A program made the position numbers and the translations under genes. From Acidimicrobiia bacterium (GTDB lineage Bacteria > Actinomycetota > Acidimicrobiia > IMCC26256 > JAENVU01), in contig JANYJV010000083.1 of the NCBI GenBank assembly GCA_025361725.1, positions 1-54,178 of the forward strand: DNA of 54,178 nt, given 5' to 3'. This document shows positions 8,467 to 17,607 of this stretch, piece by piece (within the stretch, counting starts at the first letter, position 1; every line of letters begins with the position of its first letter). Under the pieces are notes generated by a model that made no database searches, was not told where the DNA came from, and saw only the letters and a list, made by a program, of their open reading frames with translations.

Positions 8467-9422
8467 ATGATCGGCGTCGGCGAGTTCGCACGCGATGCCA
8501 CCGAGTGGCTCGACGCCCATCGAGAGTCGGCACCGCGTGTGCCATCGCAGAAGAGCCCCCGGTGCTCAACATGGTCGGCAACGTGCTCACCGCCGGCGCC
8601 CTGCTCGCGTACGGGACCCCAGAAAAGTGCGCCGACGAGCTTCCGAATATCTTGTCCGGTGGTCGGGTCTGGTGTCAGCTGTTCTCCGAACCCGACGCGG
8701 GTTCGGACTTGGCGTCACTGACCACACGCGCCGAACCCGACGGCGACCGCTGGATCGTGAACGGACAGAAGGTGTGGTGTTCGAACGGCCGTGTTGCCGA
8801 CCGAGCGATCCTGCTGGCGCGCACTGTTCCCGGCGCCACTCCTCATCGCGGGATCTCGTTCTTCCTCGTCGACACCAGCTCCGCCGGCGTGGAGATGTGG
8901 CCACTCCGACAGATGAACGGCGGCACCGAGTTCGACGAAGTCTTTCTCAACAACGTCGAACTCCCGTCGAACGCACTGCTCGGACCGGCCGGGATGGGCT
9001 GGACGGTGGCGATGTCCGCGCTGACGAACGAACGCGGCTACATCGGCGCGGCTGGGATCGCATTCCAGCGTCGACTCGACGCCATGCTCACCCAGGGCGG
9101 AGAGCTCGACGCGCTCGGCCGACAGCGCGTCGCCGATCTGTGGATACGCGGCTCGTCGCTCAAGGTGATGGGCGAACGCCAAGGCCCGGTGGCATCCGTC
9201 CTCGCATCGATCGCGAAGCTCGGGACCACCGAGTTGATGTTCGACACCGCCGCGGCCCGGGTCGAGTCCGCCGGCGCCGACGCCCTGCTCGCAGGACCGG
9301 AAGCCGCCGGCTTGCTGTCCGCGCCCGGCGCGCGCATCGCGGGTGGGACGAGCCAGATTCAGCGCAACATCATCGGCGAGCGCATCCTCGGCCTTCCGAA
9401 GGAACCCAAACCCACGAAGTGA
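8467..9422 (+). pseudogene. Acyl-CoA dehydrogenase with internal deletion and frameshift
   Basis: The N-terminal helix typical of these enzymes ('VGEFARDATEWLDAH') is encoded from ATG 8467 in one frame. The rest ('PPVLNMVGNVLTAGALLAYGTPEKCADEL...') is encoded in another frame that is open from GTG 8505. Between them roughly 60 residues of the normal N-terminal alpha-helical domain are missing, with the junction near 8520-8550. The middle and C-terminal domains are otherwise intact ('WCQLFSEPDAGSDLASL', 'WIVNGQKVWCSNG', 'GGTSQIQRNIIGERILGLP'). A 305-residue product from 8505 could be made but would lack the N-terminal domain that helps form the FAD/substrate pocket. I judge it a decaying gene; a simple base-calling error cannot explain the deletion. 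Confidence 0.75.
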
Positions 9423-9430
9423 GTCAGTCT

Positions 9431-9445
9431 CGCCCGCGTCGGGCG
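9431..9445. terminator. Short GC hairpin between convergent genes
   Basis: CGCCC (9431-9435) and GGGCG (9441-9445) with a 5-nt loop lie exactly in the 24-bp gap between the convergent acyl-CoA dehydrogenase remnant and the beta-helix gene. The stem is short, so this is a weak prediction. Confidence 0.35.
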
Positions 9446-9446
9446 G

Positions 9447-10889
9447 TCACGAGCAGGGTGGGAGCGCCCCGAGCTTCGGAACGGTGTACATGGGCTTGGG
9501 GACTGGCGGCCCGTTCGGGTCTTGGACCGCCAGCGCGTCGACGAAGATCAACGAACGGCGCGGCAGATCGGGCGCTTCGCACAGTCGAGACCGAAGCCCG
9601 AGCGCGCGGTTGCGCCCGGCGTCGAGGCCGATCACGCCGTCGACCCACCGGTACGGATTCGTGTTGCCGACGATGGTCGAACTGTTGTTGCGCACAACGG
9701 TGTTCGTCACGGGGCGGCCGAGCGCCCGGGTGCGCCACGGTGTCCCGACGATGACCGCGTGATGCGTTGCGTCAGGTCCGGCGAAGTCGTTCCCGGTCAC
9801 GACCGCTCCGTCGTCCTCGATGCGCACCCCGTACTCCGAGTCGGCGAACACGTTCGCGTGCACCACGTTGCGGGCGGCGCGATCGAGCGTGATGGCCTGG
9901 AGCGGGCCGCTCACATACGGCAGGTCGCTGCAGTCCATCGGGAACACGTTCTCCCCCATGCGCGATGCCACCCATACGCCGGTCTCACCGCCGGCGATCA
10001 CGTTCCGCGTGATGACGTTGTCATCGGCGCCGTACCGATGCTCGACCCACGAGCCCGGATCGGAGTGAACGTTCTCACCGCAGTTCGTATAGATGAAGAC
10101 ACCACCGGCGGCGTTGCCGGCGATCCAGTTCCCGGACACCACGTTGTGGCGCGACCCGTCGATCGCGATTCCCTCCCGACCCGGACCCCAGTACCGGAAG
10201 GTCACGCCGCTGAACACCGCCACCGTCCCGTTCGGCCCGCTCTCGCGGTAGCCGTTCAGCACGATCGCGTTCTCGGTGACGACGTTGTCCCGCGAGCCCG
10301 CGTCGAGGTACACGCCGGTGCTACCGGCTCCGACGATGACCAGGCGGCGAATCTGCGTCCCGGTCACGTACCCGTCGACGTACAGACCGACCCCACGCGA
10401 GTTGGTGAGCGTGCTGTCCTCGACCACGACTCCCTGCAGGTGGTGGTCGTACTCGTGGCCGGCCGCCAGGTGATTGAAACCATCCCGCCGCACATGGACG
10501 CTGTTGAGGAACCCGTCAACGTGACAGTTCCGGATCGTCACGTTGTCGAGATCCACGTCGGCCGGTGTGGCCACGAGGATGCCAATCGCACCGGTCCCAG
10601 AGGCGTCGCGGATGCGTGCGCCGTGACAATCGAACACCACGTTCGAAGCGGTGATGTTGAAGCCGCCGGTATACGTACACGCCGGGTCGAGATCCAAACT
10701 GACGGTGACGACGGCGCGCGTGGCCGTCTGCGAACACGGGATCGAGACATTGCTCGCACCAACCGATGTTTCGGCGGCCGCAGTTCCAACCGGGCTCGAG
10801 GCGGTCACGGCGACGACAGTCGTAACCGACCAGATCAGTCGGCGAATGACGCTCTTGCTCTGCCGCCGGACGCGCTCAACCCAGTCCAT
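9447..10889 (-). CDS. Secreted right-handed parallel beta-helix protein
   Basis: A 480-residue protein with a Sec-type signal: basic n-region (RVRRQSKSVIRRL), hydrophobic core, and probable cleavage after 'GTAAA' near residue 39. After a leading segment with 'VFDCHGARI' it consists of PbH1/NosD-like rungs: 'NVVTENAIVLNG', 'HNVVSGNWIAGN', 'DNVITRNVIAGGETGVWV', 'ARNVVHANVFADSEYGVRI' (about 80-400). Several Cys suggest disulfides outside the cell. No lyase or epimerase active-site set is evident, so its job could be carbohydrate binding or modification. It is divergent from the CxxC protein downstream of its start. Confidence 0.85.
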   Translation of the reverse strand: MDWVERVRRQSKSVIRRLIWSVTTVVAVTASSPVGTAAAETSVGASNVSIPCSQTATRAVVTVSLDLDPACTYTGGFNITASNVVFDCHGARIRDASGTGAIGILVATPADVDLDNVTIRNCHVDGFLNSVHVRRDGFNHLAAGHEYDHHLQGVVVEDSTLTNSRGVGLYVDGYVTGTQIRRLVIVGAGSTGVYLDAGSRDNVVTENAIVLNGYRESGPNGTVAVFSGVTFRYWGPGREGIAIDGSRHNVVSGNWIAGNAAGGVFIYTNCGENVHSDPGSWVEHRYGADDNVITRNVIAGGETGVWVASRMGENVFPMDCSDLPYVSGPLQAITLDRAARNVVHANVFADSEYGVRIEDDGAVVTGNDFAGPDATHHAVIVGTPWRTRALGRPVTNTVVRNNSSTIVGNTNPYRWVDGVIGLDAGRNRALGLRSRLCEAPDLPRRSLIFVDALAVQDPNGPPVPKPMYTVPKLGALPPCS

Positions 10890-11044
10890 TGCTTCCCCCC
10901 AACACCCGTCGACCCGTCAACCCCTCGATTTCGGCGCAAGGTTCGTGTTTTACCCACCCTCATCGCAACTCGCACCAGAAGCACACGCCAGGCCTTGCGT
11001 TTCACGCAAGGGTTCGCCCCGCGGCCGGGTCCTACAGTGACCGG

Positions 11045-11344
11045 GTGGAAACCGCCGAGTCCGTGACCGAAGCCATCGCCCTCCTCGAGGCCGACGGATA
11101 CCGGAGCGACTTTGCTTTCGCGAACGGCGCCGTCACGTGCCACGCGTGCGGGAAAGCCCACGCGCCGGCGCAGCTCCTCGTGCAACACACCTTCAGGTTC
11201 GAAGGCGATACCGACCCGGGCGACGAAGCCATCGTGCTCGGCGTCGAGTGTCCCGAGTGTGGGATGCGCGGCATCATCGTCTCCTCCTACGGCCCCGAGG
11301 CCAGCCCCGAGTTCCTCGCCCTCCTCGACCAACTCGACGGGTAA
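11045..11344 (+). CDS. Small CxxC zinc-ribbon-like protein
   Basis: A 99-residue acidic protein. Two pairs of cysteines, CHACGK (near residue 37) and CPECGM (near 71), frame a beta-rich segment, as in a split zinc ribbon. The GTG at 11045 is chosen because upstream codons in the same frame look non-coding. No specific family is recognised. It is convergent with the DUF2332 gene with only a 13-bp gap. It may bind zinc structurally; role unknown. Confidence 0.7.
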   Translation: METAESVTEAIALLEADGYRSDFAFANGAVTCHACGKAHAPAQLLVQHTFRFEGDTDPGDEAIVLGVECPECGMRGIIVSSYGPEASPEFLALLDQLDG

Positions 11345-11357
11345 CCGCCGGCACCCG

Positions 11358-12425
11358 TCAGGCGCGCCAGTCGATCCAGGCACCGTGCGGTTGGACGAAC
11401 CCGAGGAGCTCGGGAGTCGCCTGGCCGTCGACGAAGCTCACGAGGCCGAGCAGGCTGGCGTCGGTGCGGTTGGCGTCAATCGGCGGAGTGATCCCGGAAA
11501 AGGTGTCCACCACTCCGATGCCTTCCGCGCTGACCCACGCAATCGGGCGAGTCCGAGACGCGACGGCGAGCATCTCATGGAACTCGGCGCGGCGGGTTCG
11601 CGACAGATATGCCAACACCCAGGTGGTCACGACCACCGCGGTCACCTCAGTCGGAAGCCCCAGCAGAATCGCCGTGACGTCATCGACGGCGTCACCTTGC
11701 ACCAGATCCGGTGGAGTGCGCCGCGCTTCGGCGATGGCCTCCCGAGCGCGCGCCAGCCGACCCGTGTCGGGCCAGATGCATGCAAGCAGCCAACGGGCGT
11801 TGTGCTCACCGGTCAAATCCATCGGGTCGCGATCCAATCCGACCCGGGCGCGAATCTCGGGAAGCCGGGCCGCGATCGGCGCGTCGCCGCTCACGATCTC
11901 GGACTGGACTCGCACCGCGGCGTCATCCGGACCAGTGGTGCCGTACGTTCCGTAGTCCAGGAGATACCGGTCGCAGAAGAGGTTGAGTCCCGCACTCGAC
12001 CCGACGTCGACGAGACCGAGCGGTGCCCCCCACCGTTGTGCCACCGCGGTCAACGCTGGCCCGATCACCGCCGAGCGCCCGACCTCGTTGTTGTTCGTGT
12101 GTCGAGTCGCGAGCAACGCCAAGATTTCTACGCGTCGGCTCAGGCACACGTCGACGAACAACGGGCCGACGTCGGCGTCGGAATCGCCCGAGTACACCGC
12201 CGCCAGTGGATGGTCGAGGCCGTCGAGCACGAGGGAGTGCACGGCGGCCAACAACACGTTCGGTTGGTGGCTCGTGGGCGGAGCTTCGAGGATCAGATCG
12301 AGCACCGCGTCGGTCATTGCGACGGTCTGAGAAATGCGTCGGTACAGCGGCGAGTAGTCACCGCACTCGTGCTCGCCGAAGTACGTCCAGATCGCGCCAA
12401 GTTCGCGGCGGCGCGATTCACTCAC
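11358..12425 (-). CDS. DUF2332 family protein
   Basis: A 355-residue protein matching the DUF2332 family of actinobacteria and proteobacteria: N-terminal 'YSPLYRRISQTVAMTDAVLDLI', then 'LLAAVHSLVL', and the hallmark 'LGLVDVGSSAGLNLFCDRY'. The last resembles a SAM-binding glycine loop, so these proteins are sometimes suspected to be methyltransferase-like; function is not established. Full length for the family. Its ATG overlaps the stop of the upstream UBP zinc-finger gene by four bases, so the two are a coupled operon. Confidence 0.88.
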   Translation of the reverse strand: MSESRRRELGAIWTYFGEHECGDYSPLYRRISQTVAMTDAVLDLILEAPPTSHQPNVLLAAVHSLVLDGLDHPLAAVYSGDSDADVGPLFVDVCLSRRVEILALLATRHTNNNEVGRSAVIGPALTAVAQRWGAPLGLVDVGSSAGLNLFCDRYLLDYGTYGTTGPDDAAVRVQSEIVSGDAPIAARLPEIRARVGLDRDPMDLTGEHNARWLLACIWPDTGRLARAREAIAEARRTPPDLVQGDAVDDVTAILLGLPTEVTAVVVTTWVLAYLSRTRRAEFHEMLAVASRTRPIAWVSAEGIGVVDTFSGITPPIDANRTDASLLGLVSFVDGQATPELLGFVQPHGAWIDWRA

Positions 12426-12718
12426 CGATGCGACGGTGCGGGTGGCGCGCCCTCAATCTCGAAGAAGAGCTCGTCGGCATAGCACCACCACCAGTCCTCG
12501 CCCGGCTCGTAGGAGCGAATCAACGGATGGTCCGGGTGGGCGTGGAAGTGAGCCGTGGCGTGTCGGTTCGGTGAGCTGTCGCAGCAACCGACGTGTCCAC
12601 ACTCCACGCAGAGGCGGAGGTGGAGCCACTCGCCGCCGGTCCGCAGGCAATCTTCACAACCGTTGCTCGACGGCGGTGCGTCGGTCGCGGTCTCGAGATG
12701 CGTGCAGGTCTCAGCCAT
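12422..12718 (-). CDS. UBP-type zinc finger protein
   Basis: A 98-residue stand-alone zf-UBP domain: Cys/His ligands in 'CTHLETA', 'CEDCLRTG', 'HLRLCVECGHVGCCDSS', 'HATAHFHAHPDHPLIRSYEPGEDWWWCYADELFFEI'. In eukaryotes this fold binds the ubiquitin C-terminus. Bacterial versions like this are common in actinobacteria and their ligand is unknown. A strong GAGGAGGG site precedes the ATG. It is translationally coupled to the DUF2332 gene (4-bp overlap). Confidence 0.9.
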   Translation of the reverse strand: MAETCTHLETATDAPPSSNGCEDCLRTGGEWLHLRLCVECGHVGCCDSSPNRHATAHFHAHPDHPLIRSYEPGEDWWWCYADELFFEIEGAPPAPSHR

Positions 12719-12796
12719 GAACCCTCCTCGGGGCGTCGCGTCCGCGCAGTGTACGGGTGAGCCGACGCTGCGAGCTCCCTGCTAGAAACGCCGGTC

Positions 12797-15313
12797 GTGA
12801 CTGACTTTCCCGAACGTGCGCAGGTCGTGGTCATCGGAGCCGGCATTGTCGGCAACTGCCTGGTGGGCCACCTCGCCCGGCTCGGTTGGACCGACATGGT
12901 CCTCATCGACAAGGGCCCGCTCCCCAACCCTGGCGGCAGCACCGGCCACGCCTCCAACTTCATCTTCCCGGTCGACCACAACAAGGAGATGGCGCTTCTC
13001 ACCCTCGCGAGTCAGGCGCAGTACGAGGCGATGGGCGTGAACAGCACGTGCGGCGGCATCGAAGTGGCCCGGAACCCCGAGCGGCTCGAGGAGTTCAAGC
13101 GGCGCATGACGTCCGCGAAAGCGTGGGGCATCGAGGCCCAACTCCTCACGCCCGCGCAGATCAAGGAACAGGTCCCCTTCATCAACGAAGACGTCATCCT
13201 CGGCGGCTTCTCGAGTCCCACGGTCTCGGTGGTCGATTCGTTGCGCGCCGGCACCCTCATGCGCGAGGAGGCCGTCGACGCCGGGCATCTCCAGGTGTTC
13301 GCCAACACCGAGGTGCTCGATGTGGAGGTGGTCGACGGCACCGTGCGCGCGGTCGTCACCGATCGCGGTCGCATCGAGGCCGAGCACGTGGTGATCGCGT
13401 GTGGCGTCTGGAGTCCGCGCATTGCGGAGATGGCCGGCGCCACCATTCCGCTCACGCCGGCGGTGCACCAGATGGCCGACGTCGGCCCAATCGACGTGCT
13501 GGTGGAGTCCGGCCAAGAAGTGGCGTACCCGATCGTCCGGGACATGGACACGTTCATGTACGAACGGCAGTCCGCCGGTTCCATGGAGGTGGGCAGCTAC
13601 GCACACCGGCCGATCTTCCACGACCCGAACGAGATCCCGTCGAACGACGCGGCGGCGCTCTCCCCCACCGAGCTCCCCTTCACCGACGACGACTTCGACG
13701 ACCAGATGGAAGACGCGCTCGAACTCATGGGCGACATCCTCGACACCGCGGAGATCCGGTACGCGATCAACGGCCTTCTCTCCCTGACGCCGGACGCGAT
13801 GCCGGTCCTCGGTGAGACGATCGAGGTGCGCAACCTCTGGTCCGCTGCGGCGGTATGGATCAAGGAAGGGCCGGGGATCGCACAACTCGTCGCCGAGTGG
13901 ATGACCTACGGCTACCCCCATCTCTGCGACGCCCACGCGTCGGACATAGCTCGCTTCTACCCGCACGAGCGCACCGTCCATCACATCCACGCGCGGTGCG
14001 CTGAGCACTTCAACAAGACCTACGGCATCGTCCACCCACGCGAACAATGGGCGTCCGAGCGCGGCATGCGCCGGTCGCCGTTCTACGCGCGTGAAGAGAC
14101 GCTCGGAGCGGAGTTCTTCGACGCTCGCGGATGGGAGCGGCCGCAGTGGTACCGCTCGAACGCCGCGCTCTGCGACGAGTTCGGCGATGCGTGCGCGCCG
14201 CGCCCCAACGAGTGGGACGAGCGTTGGTGGTCGCCGATCACGAACGCGGAACACCTCGCGATGCGGGAACGAGTCGGCATGGTGGACCTCACCGCATTCT
14301 GCGAGTTCGACATCACCGGCCCCGGCGCGTTGGACGCCTTGCAGTACCTCACGGTGAACAGCGTGAACGTGCCCGTCGGCCGGTCGGTGTACACGCCGTT
14401 GCTCACGCCCGATGGCGGCTTCCGCTCGGACCTCACGATTGTGCGGCTCGGTGACCAGCACTTCCGCGTGGTGACCGGCGCGTTCGACGGTGGGCGCGAT
14501 GCGTACTGGTTCAAGAAGCATCTGCCCACCGACGGTTCCGTCACGTTCACCGACATGTCCGGCGCGCTGTGCACCATCGGCGTATGGGGACCGCGCGCGC
14601 GTGACCTCGTGAGCGGTGTGTGCGGGGCGGACCTCTCGAACGAGGCCTTCCCGTACGGATCGGTGCGCGAGACGCTCATCGACGGCATACCGGTGACGAT
14701 GTTCCGCATCTCGTACGTCGGCGATCTCGGCTGGGAGATCTACACCAAGATGGAACACGGCCTGCGCCTGTGGGACACGTTGTGGGATGCGGGCCAGAAG
14801 CACGGCGTCGTGCCCGTCGGCATCGGCGTGTACGCGGTGACCGGCCGCATTGAGAAGGGCTATCGCCTGATGGGCGCCGAGCTCGAGAGCGAGTACAACC
14901 CCGTGGAGGCCGGCCTGGCGCGGCCGAAGGTGAAGAGCGCAGACTTCATCGGCAAAGCCGCGTACCTCGCGGCGCGCGACGAAGAGCCCGCCGCTCACCT
15001 GTGCACGTTGTCCATGATCTCGAACGTGTCCGCGTCCGGTGAGGCGCGCTTTCCCACCGGCGGGAACGAACCGATCCTCACTCGCAATGGAGAACGCATC
15101 GTCGACGCGCGTGGTCGCGTCTCCCGAGTCACGACCGCGGGCGCAGCGCCGTCGCTCAGTCAGTACTTGTTGCTCGCCTACCTCCCGCCGGGGCACGCGG
15201 TCGAGGGCACCGAGCTGCAAGTCATGTACATGAACGAGCTGTTCCCGGTCCGCGTCGAACGAGTGGGCAGCCGACCACTCTTCGACCCCGACGATGCCCG
15301 CATGAAGGCCTGA
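12797..15313 (+). CDS. Dimethylglycine/sarcosine dehydrogenase-like FAD enzyme with GcvT domain
   Basis: An 838-residue two-domain flavoenzyme. Residues 1-~390 are a DAO-type FAD domain: 'VVVIGAGIVGNCLVGHLARLG' gives the GxGxxG fold and 'GGSTGHASNF' is the region of covalent FAD attachment in relatives. Residues ~430-838 are a GcvT/aminomethyltransferase-like tetrahydrofolate domain ('RVGMVDLTAFCEFDITGPGALDALQYLTVN', 'RISYVGDLGWEIY', 'NPVEAGLARPKVK'). The likely reaction is oxidative N-demethylation of dimethylglycine, sarcosine or a related N-methyl compound, with the C1 unit passed to THF. The GTG start is chosen because it directly precedes the Rossmann motif. Size matches the family. The next gene is a 46-aa acidic protein. 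Confidence 0.92.
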   Translation: MTDFPERAQVVVIGAGIVGNCLVGHLARLGWTDMVLIDKGPLPNPGGSTGHASNFIFPVDHNKEMALLTLASQAQYEAMGVNSTCGGIEVARNPERLEEFKRRMTSAKAWGIEAQLLTPAQIKEQVPFINEDVILGGFSSPTVSVVDSLRAGTLMREEAVDAGHLQVFANTEVLDVEVVDGTVRAVVTDRGRIEAEHVVIACGVWSPRIAEMAGATIPLTPAVHQMADVGPIDVLVESGQEVAYPIVRDMDTFMYERQSAGSMEVGSYAHRPIFHDPNEIPSNDAAALSPTELPFTDDDFDDQMEDALELMGDILDTAEIRYAINGLLSLTPDAMPVLGETIEVRNLWSAAAVWIKEGPGIAQLVAEWMTYGYPHLCDAHASDIARFYPHERTVHHIHARCAEHFNKTYGIVHPREQWASERGMRRSPFYAREETLGAEFFDARGWERPQWYRSNAALCDEFGDACAPRPNEWDERWWSPITNAEHLAMRERVGMVDLTAFCEFDITGPGALDALQYLTVNSVNVPVGRSVYTPLLTPDGGFRSDLTIVRLGDQHFRVVTGAFDGGRDAYWFKKHLPTDGSVTFTDMSGALCTIGVWGPRARDLVSGVCGADLSNEAFPYGSVRETLIDGIPVTMFRISYVGDLGWEIYTKMEHGLRLWDTLWDAGQKHGVVPVGIGVYAVTGRIEKGYRLMGAELESEYNPVEAGLARPKVKSADFIGKAAYLAARDEEPAAHLCTLSMISNVSASGEARFPTGGNEPILTRNGERIVDARGRVSRVTTAGAAPSLSQYLLLAYLPPGHAVEGTELQVMYMNELFPVRVERVGSRPLFDPDDARMKA

Positions 15314-15367
15314 CCAGACTTCGCCCGGCGATGAATGGAAGCGGGTGGGGCGGGGAAGAACACCGTC

Positions 15368-15508
15368 ATGAGCGACCCCCAGCCCGGCCCGGAAGCAATC
15401 GACGATCCGGAAATCGAGGTCCTCGCCGGTGATGGCATCACGCAAGAGGCGGTCGATGCCGCGATCCAGGAGTACGAAACGCCCGAGGACGCAACGAACG
15501 AAGGCTGA
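15368..15508 (+). CDS. Small acidic protein (46 aa)
   Basis: Starts with MSDPQPGPEAI and ends EDATNEG. The composition is strongly acidic (about a quarter Asp/Glu). The middle 'GITQEAVDAAIQEYE' looks like an amphipathic helix. It begins 54 bp after the dehydrogenase stop on the same strand. Codon use (G/C third positions) is consistent with coding. No family recognised. Confidence 0.5.
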   Translation: MSDPQPGPEAIDDPEIEVLAGDGITQEAVDAAIQEYETPEDATNEG

Positions 15509-15521
15509 TGCGAACGCCGGA

Positions 15522-16022
15522 TCAGCGAGCCGGCTCGACCACGAGATCGCTCTCCGCTCCAGTGCCCCGGTCGCCGAGAACCTGCACACGGTAGGTCCCC
15601 GTCGGGGCGGTCGCGCTCGGCCGATACGTCGTGCTCACGTTTCCGCGAGCGTCGGCACGATGCGGCGGGCCCACGTACGTGCCAGCGGTACTCGTGATCG
15701 CAAAGACGATCTTCTCCCCCGGTTTGGCGCCGGTGACCTCCAGCCGTACTTCCCGTCCGAGCGTCACCCCTGCAGCAGGCGTCGCCAATCTGATCGGCCG
15801 CCCACTGGCGGAGGTGGCCAGCAACTGCACGGGCGTTGAGGATGCGTGGCGACTCACCGAAAGTTGGGACAGCGCCGCCACACACCCGGCAATGAGCATC
15901 ACGAGGACGGTGATGCCGAAAGCCGCCGACGGCTTGGGTCGTACCCGACCGGCCACGCGCCGGGGAACCGCGACGGGGACGAGCATCGGGCGGTAGTCGT
16001 TGCTGAGCGTTGTCCCGACCAT
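15522..16022 (-). CDS. Membrane-anchored or lipoprotein with Ig-like extracellular domain
   Basis: A 166-residue protein with a single hydrophobic segment (about 37-50, ITVLVMLIAGCV) whose IAGC could be a lipobox. An internal Met13 start would give a more typical signal length. The external part ('GVTLGREVRLEVTGAKPGEKIVFAITST...GNVSTTYRPSATAPTGTYRVQVLGDRG') has the rhythm of a beta-sandwich Ig/MG-like domain, as in bacterial 'carboxypeptidase regulatory' or TQXA-type modules. Function unknown. It is divergent from the SRPBCC gene. Confidence 0.65.
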   Translation of the reverse strand: MVGTTLSNDYRPMLVPVAVPRRVAGRVRPKPSAAFGITVLVMLIAGCVAALSQLSVSRHASSTPVQLLATSASGRPIRLATPAAGVTLGREVRLEVTGAKPGEKIVFAITSTAGTYVGPPHRADARGNVSTTYRPSATAPTGTYRVQVLGDRGTGAESDLVVEPAR

Positions 16023-16214
16023 GGCTTCGCCTCTGCGTCACGCGATCCGCGTCCACACGCATCGTCACTCTCCGTGGTACCAACAAATGTGGCGGTCCAA
16101 ACCCGATGTGAGTCATCTGATCCCGGCGAGAGCGATCGTGCGGACTCCGAGCGGGGTGTCGGTCCTGTCGATCTGCGATGCTCGCGACACCCGCTCCGCT
16201 CGAAGGAGGACCGT

Positions 16215-16688
16215 ATGACGGACTCGGATGTTCCCTTCGTCGACGAACACGACGTAATGATCGACGTGCCCGCTGAGGTCGTCTGGGAGTCGCTGGTTCA
16301 GCAGGTGAGCGGGCTTTTCGGAGGCCACCTGGCGCCGCGATACGCCCGCGCCGTCGGTTGCGATGATCAGTCCATCGGTGGACCGCGACCGTTGGCCCAA
16401 GGTTCAACCCTGCCGGGCTTCCACGTCGAAACGTTCCGACCGGCCTCTGAACTCGTCCTCGCCGGCCGCCACCGATTCTCCACCTACGTCCTGCGATTTC
16501 AGGTGGAGGCAATCAGCCCGACGCGCTCGCGACTCCGCGCCGAGACACGCGCTGCGTTCCCCGGCGTTGCGGGCGGGATCTACCGGCTCGCGGTCATCGG
16601 CACCGGCGGCCATGCGGTTGCAGTGCGCCGAATCCTCACCCAAGTGAAACGCGCCACCATGCGCAGTCGCAGCACGGCGGGTCGATGA
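16215..16688 (+). CDS. SRPBCC-type protein (157 aa)
   Basis: ATG at 16215 is preceded by AAGGAGG at good spacing, which fixes the start. The sequence has a START/SRPBCC-like pattern: 'HDVMIDVPAEVVWESLV' at the N-terminus, a middle 'GFHVETFRPASELVLAGRHRFSTYVLRFQVEAI' and 'SRLRAETRAAFPGVAGGIYRLAVIGTGGHAVAVRRILTQVKR' forming the long C-terminal helix. Such proteins bind hydrophobic ligands in a cavity. The ligand is not predictable. Confidence 0.8.
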   Translation: MTDSDVPFVDEHDVMIDVPAEVVWESLVQQVSGLFGGHLAPRYARAVGCDDQSIGGPRPLAQGSTLPGFHVETFRPASELVLAGRHRFSTYVLRFQVEAISPTRSRLRAETRAAFPGVAGGIYRLAVIGTGGHAVAVRRILTQVKRATMRSRSTAGR

Positions 16689-16711
16689 CCGTCCCGGCGT
16701 AGCGTGTCCGC

Positions 16712-17545
16712 ATGTGCTTCGGGATCAAGACCGCTCCACAACACACGACCTGGGCCGAGATGCTCGACGTCTGGCGTGCCGCCGACGACATCGAGCTCTT
16801 CGAGTCCGCGTGGAACTTCGACCACTTCTACCCGATCTTCTCCGACTCCGACGGTCCGTGCCTGGAGGGGTGGTCGATGCTTGCGGCGATGGCCCAAGCA
16901 ACCCGTCGCATCCGCATCGGCTGCCAAGTCAGCGGCATGATCTACCGCCACCCGGCGGTGCTCGCGAACATGGCGGCGACGATCGACATCATCTCGAACG
17001 GCCGGCTCGACATCGGGCTGGGCGCGGGTTGGAACCAGCAGGAGTGCGACGCCTACGGCATCGCCTTGCCGCCGCTCAAGGAACGGTTCGATCGGTTCGA
17101 CGAAGGCGTGGAAGCGATCGTCATGTTGTTGTCGAACGAGCACAGCACGCTCGACGGTCGATACGTACAACTGCAGAGTGCACGGTGTGAACCGAAGCCC
17201 GTGCAACGTCCGCATCCGCCCATCACCATCGGTGGCAACGGTCCCACGCGAACGTTGCGCACCGTGGCGCGCTTCGCGCAACAGTGGAACTCGGTGGCGG
17301 GACTCGAGCACTGGCCAGCGATCCGGGACACGCTCGTGGAGCGGTGCGGTGAGATCGGTCGTGATCCGTCGAGTATCGAATACTCGGTCAACCTCCGGTA
17401 CGACGCGGACCAGGGCCCCAGCGGGCTCGCCGAGCAAGCCGCCGGCTTCGCGGGTGCCGGCGCCGACATCGGCATCGTCTACCTCCCCGTCCCGCATTCG
17501 CCGGACGTCCTCGAACCGATCGCCAACGCACTCGCTGCGGTGTGA
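16712..17545 (+). CDS. LLM class flavin/F420-dependent oxidoreductase
   Basis: A 277-residue bacterial luciferase-like TIM-barrel: 'MAQATRRIRIGCQVSGMIYRHPAVLANMAATIDIISNGRLDIGLGAGWNQQECDAYGI' is the classic LLM signature, followed by 'LKERFDRFDEGVEAIVMLLS' and 'PHPPITIGGNG'. In actinobacteria this subgroup usually uses F420. The N-terminus 'MCFGIKTAPQHTTWAEMLDVWRAADDIELFESAWNFDHFYPI' also matches. Likely a redox step on a small organic molecule. It is separated by 23 bp from the SRPBCC gene and may be co-transcribed. Confidence 0.92.
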   Translation: MCFGIKTAPQHTTWAEMLDVWRAADDIELFESAWNFDHFYPIFSDSDGPCLEGWSMLAAMAQATRRIRIGCQVSGMIYRHPAVLANMAATIDIISNGRLDIGLGAGWNQQECDAYGIALPPLKERFDRFDEGVEAIVMLLSNEHSTLDGRYVQLQSARCEPKPVQRPHPPITIGGNGPTRTLRTVARFAQQWNSVAGLEHWPAIRDTLVERCGEIGRDPSSIEYSVNLRYDADQGPSGLAEQAAGFAGAGADIGIVYLPVPHSPDVLEPIANALAAV

Positions 17546-17607
17546 CCCTGCCGCGAACCGCGTGGCTCGGCTTCAACGCATGCAGCTGACGAGAGGCCCG
17601 GCCGGCT

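Noticed and set aside
10889..11044. N-terminal extension of the CxxC protein
   Set aside because: The translation is rich in Pro/His/Thr with no conserved pattern, and the GTG at 11045 begins a better-behaved protein.
12782..15589. A 935-codon open frame on the minus strand opposite the FAD/GcvT dehydrogenase
   Set aside because: Very rich in Arg, His and Val in a pattern typical of antisense frames of high-GC genes, with no domain. The plus-strand gene is a clear family member.
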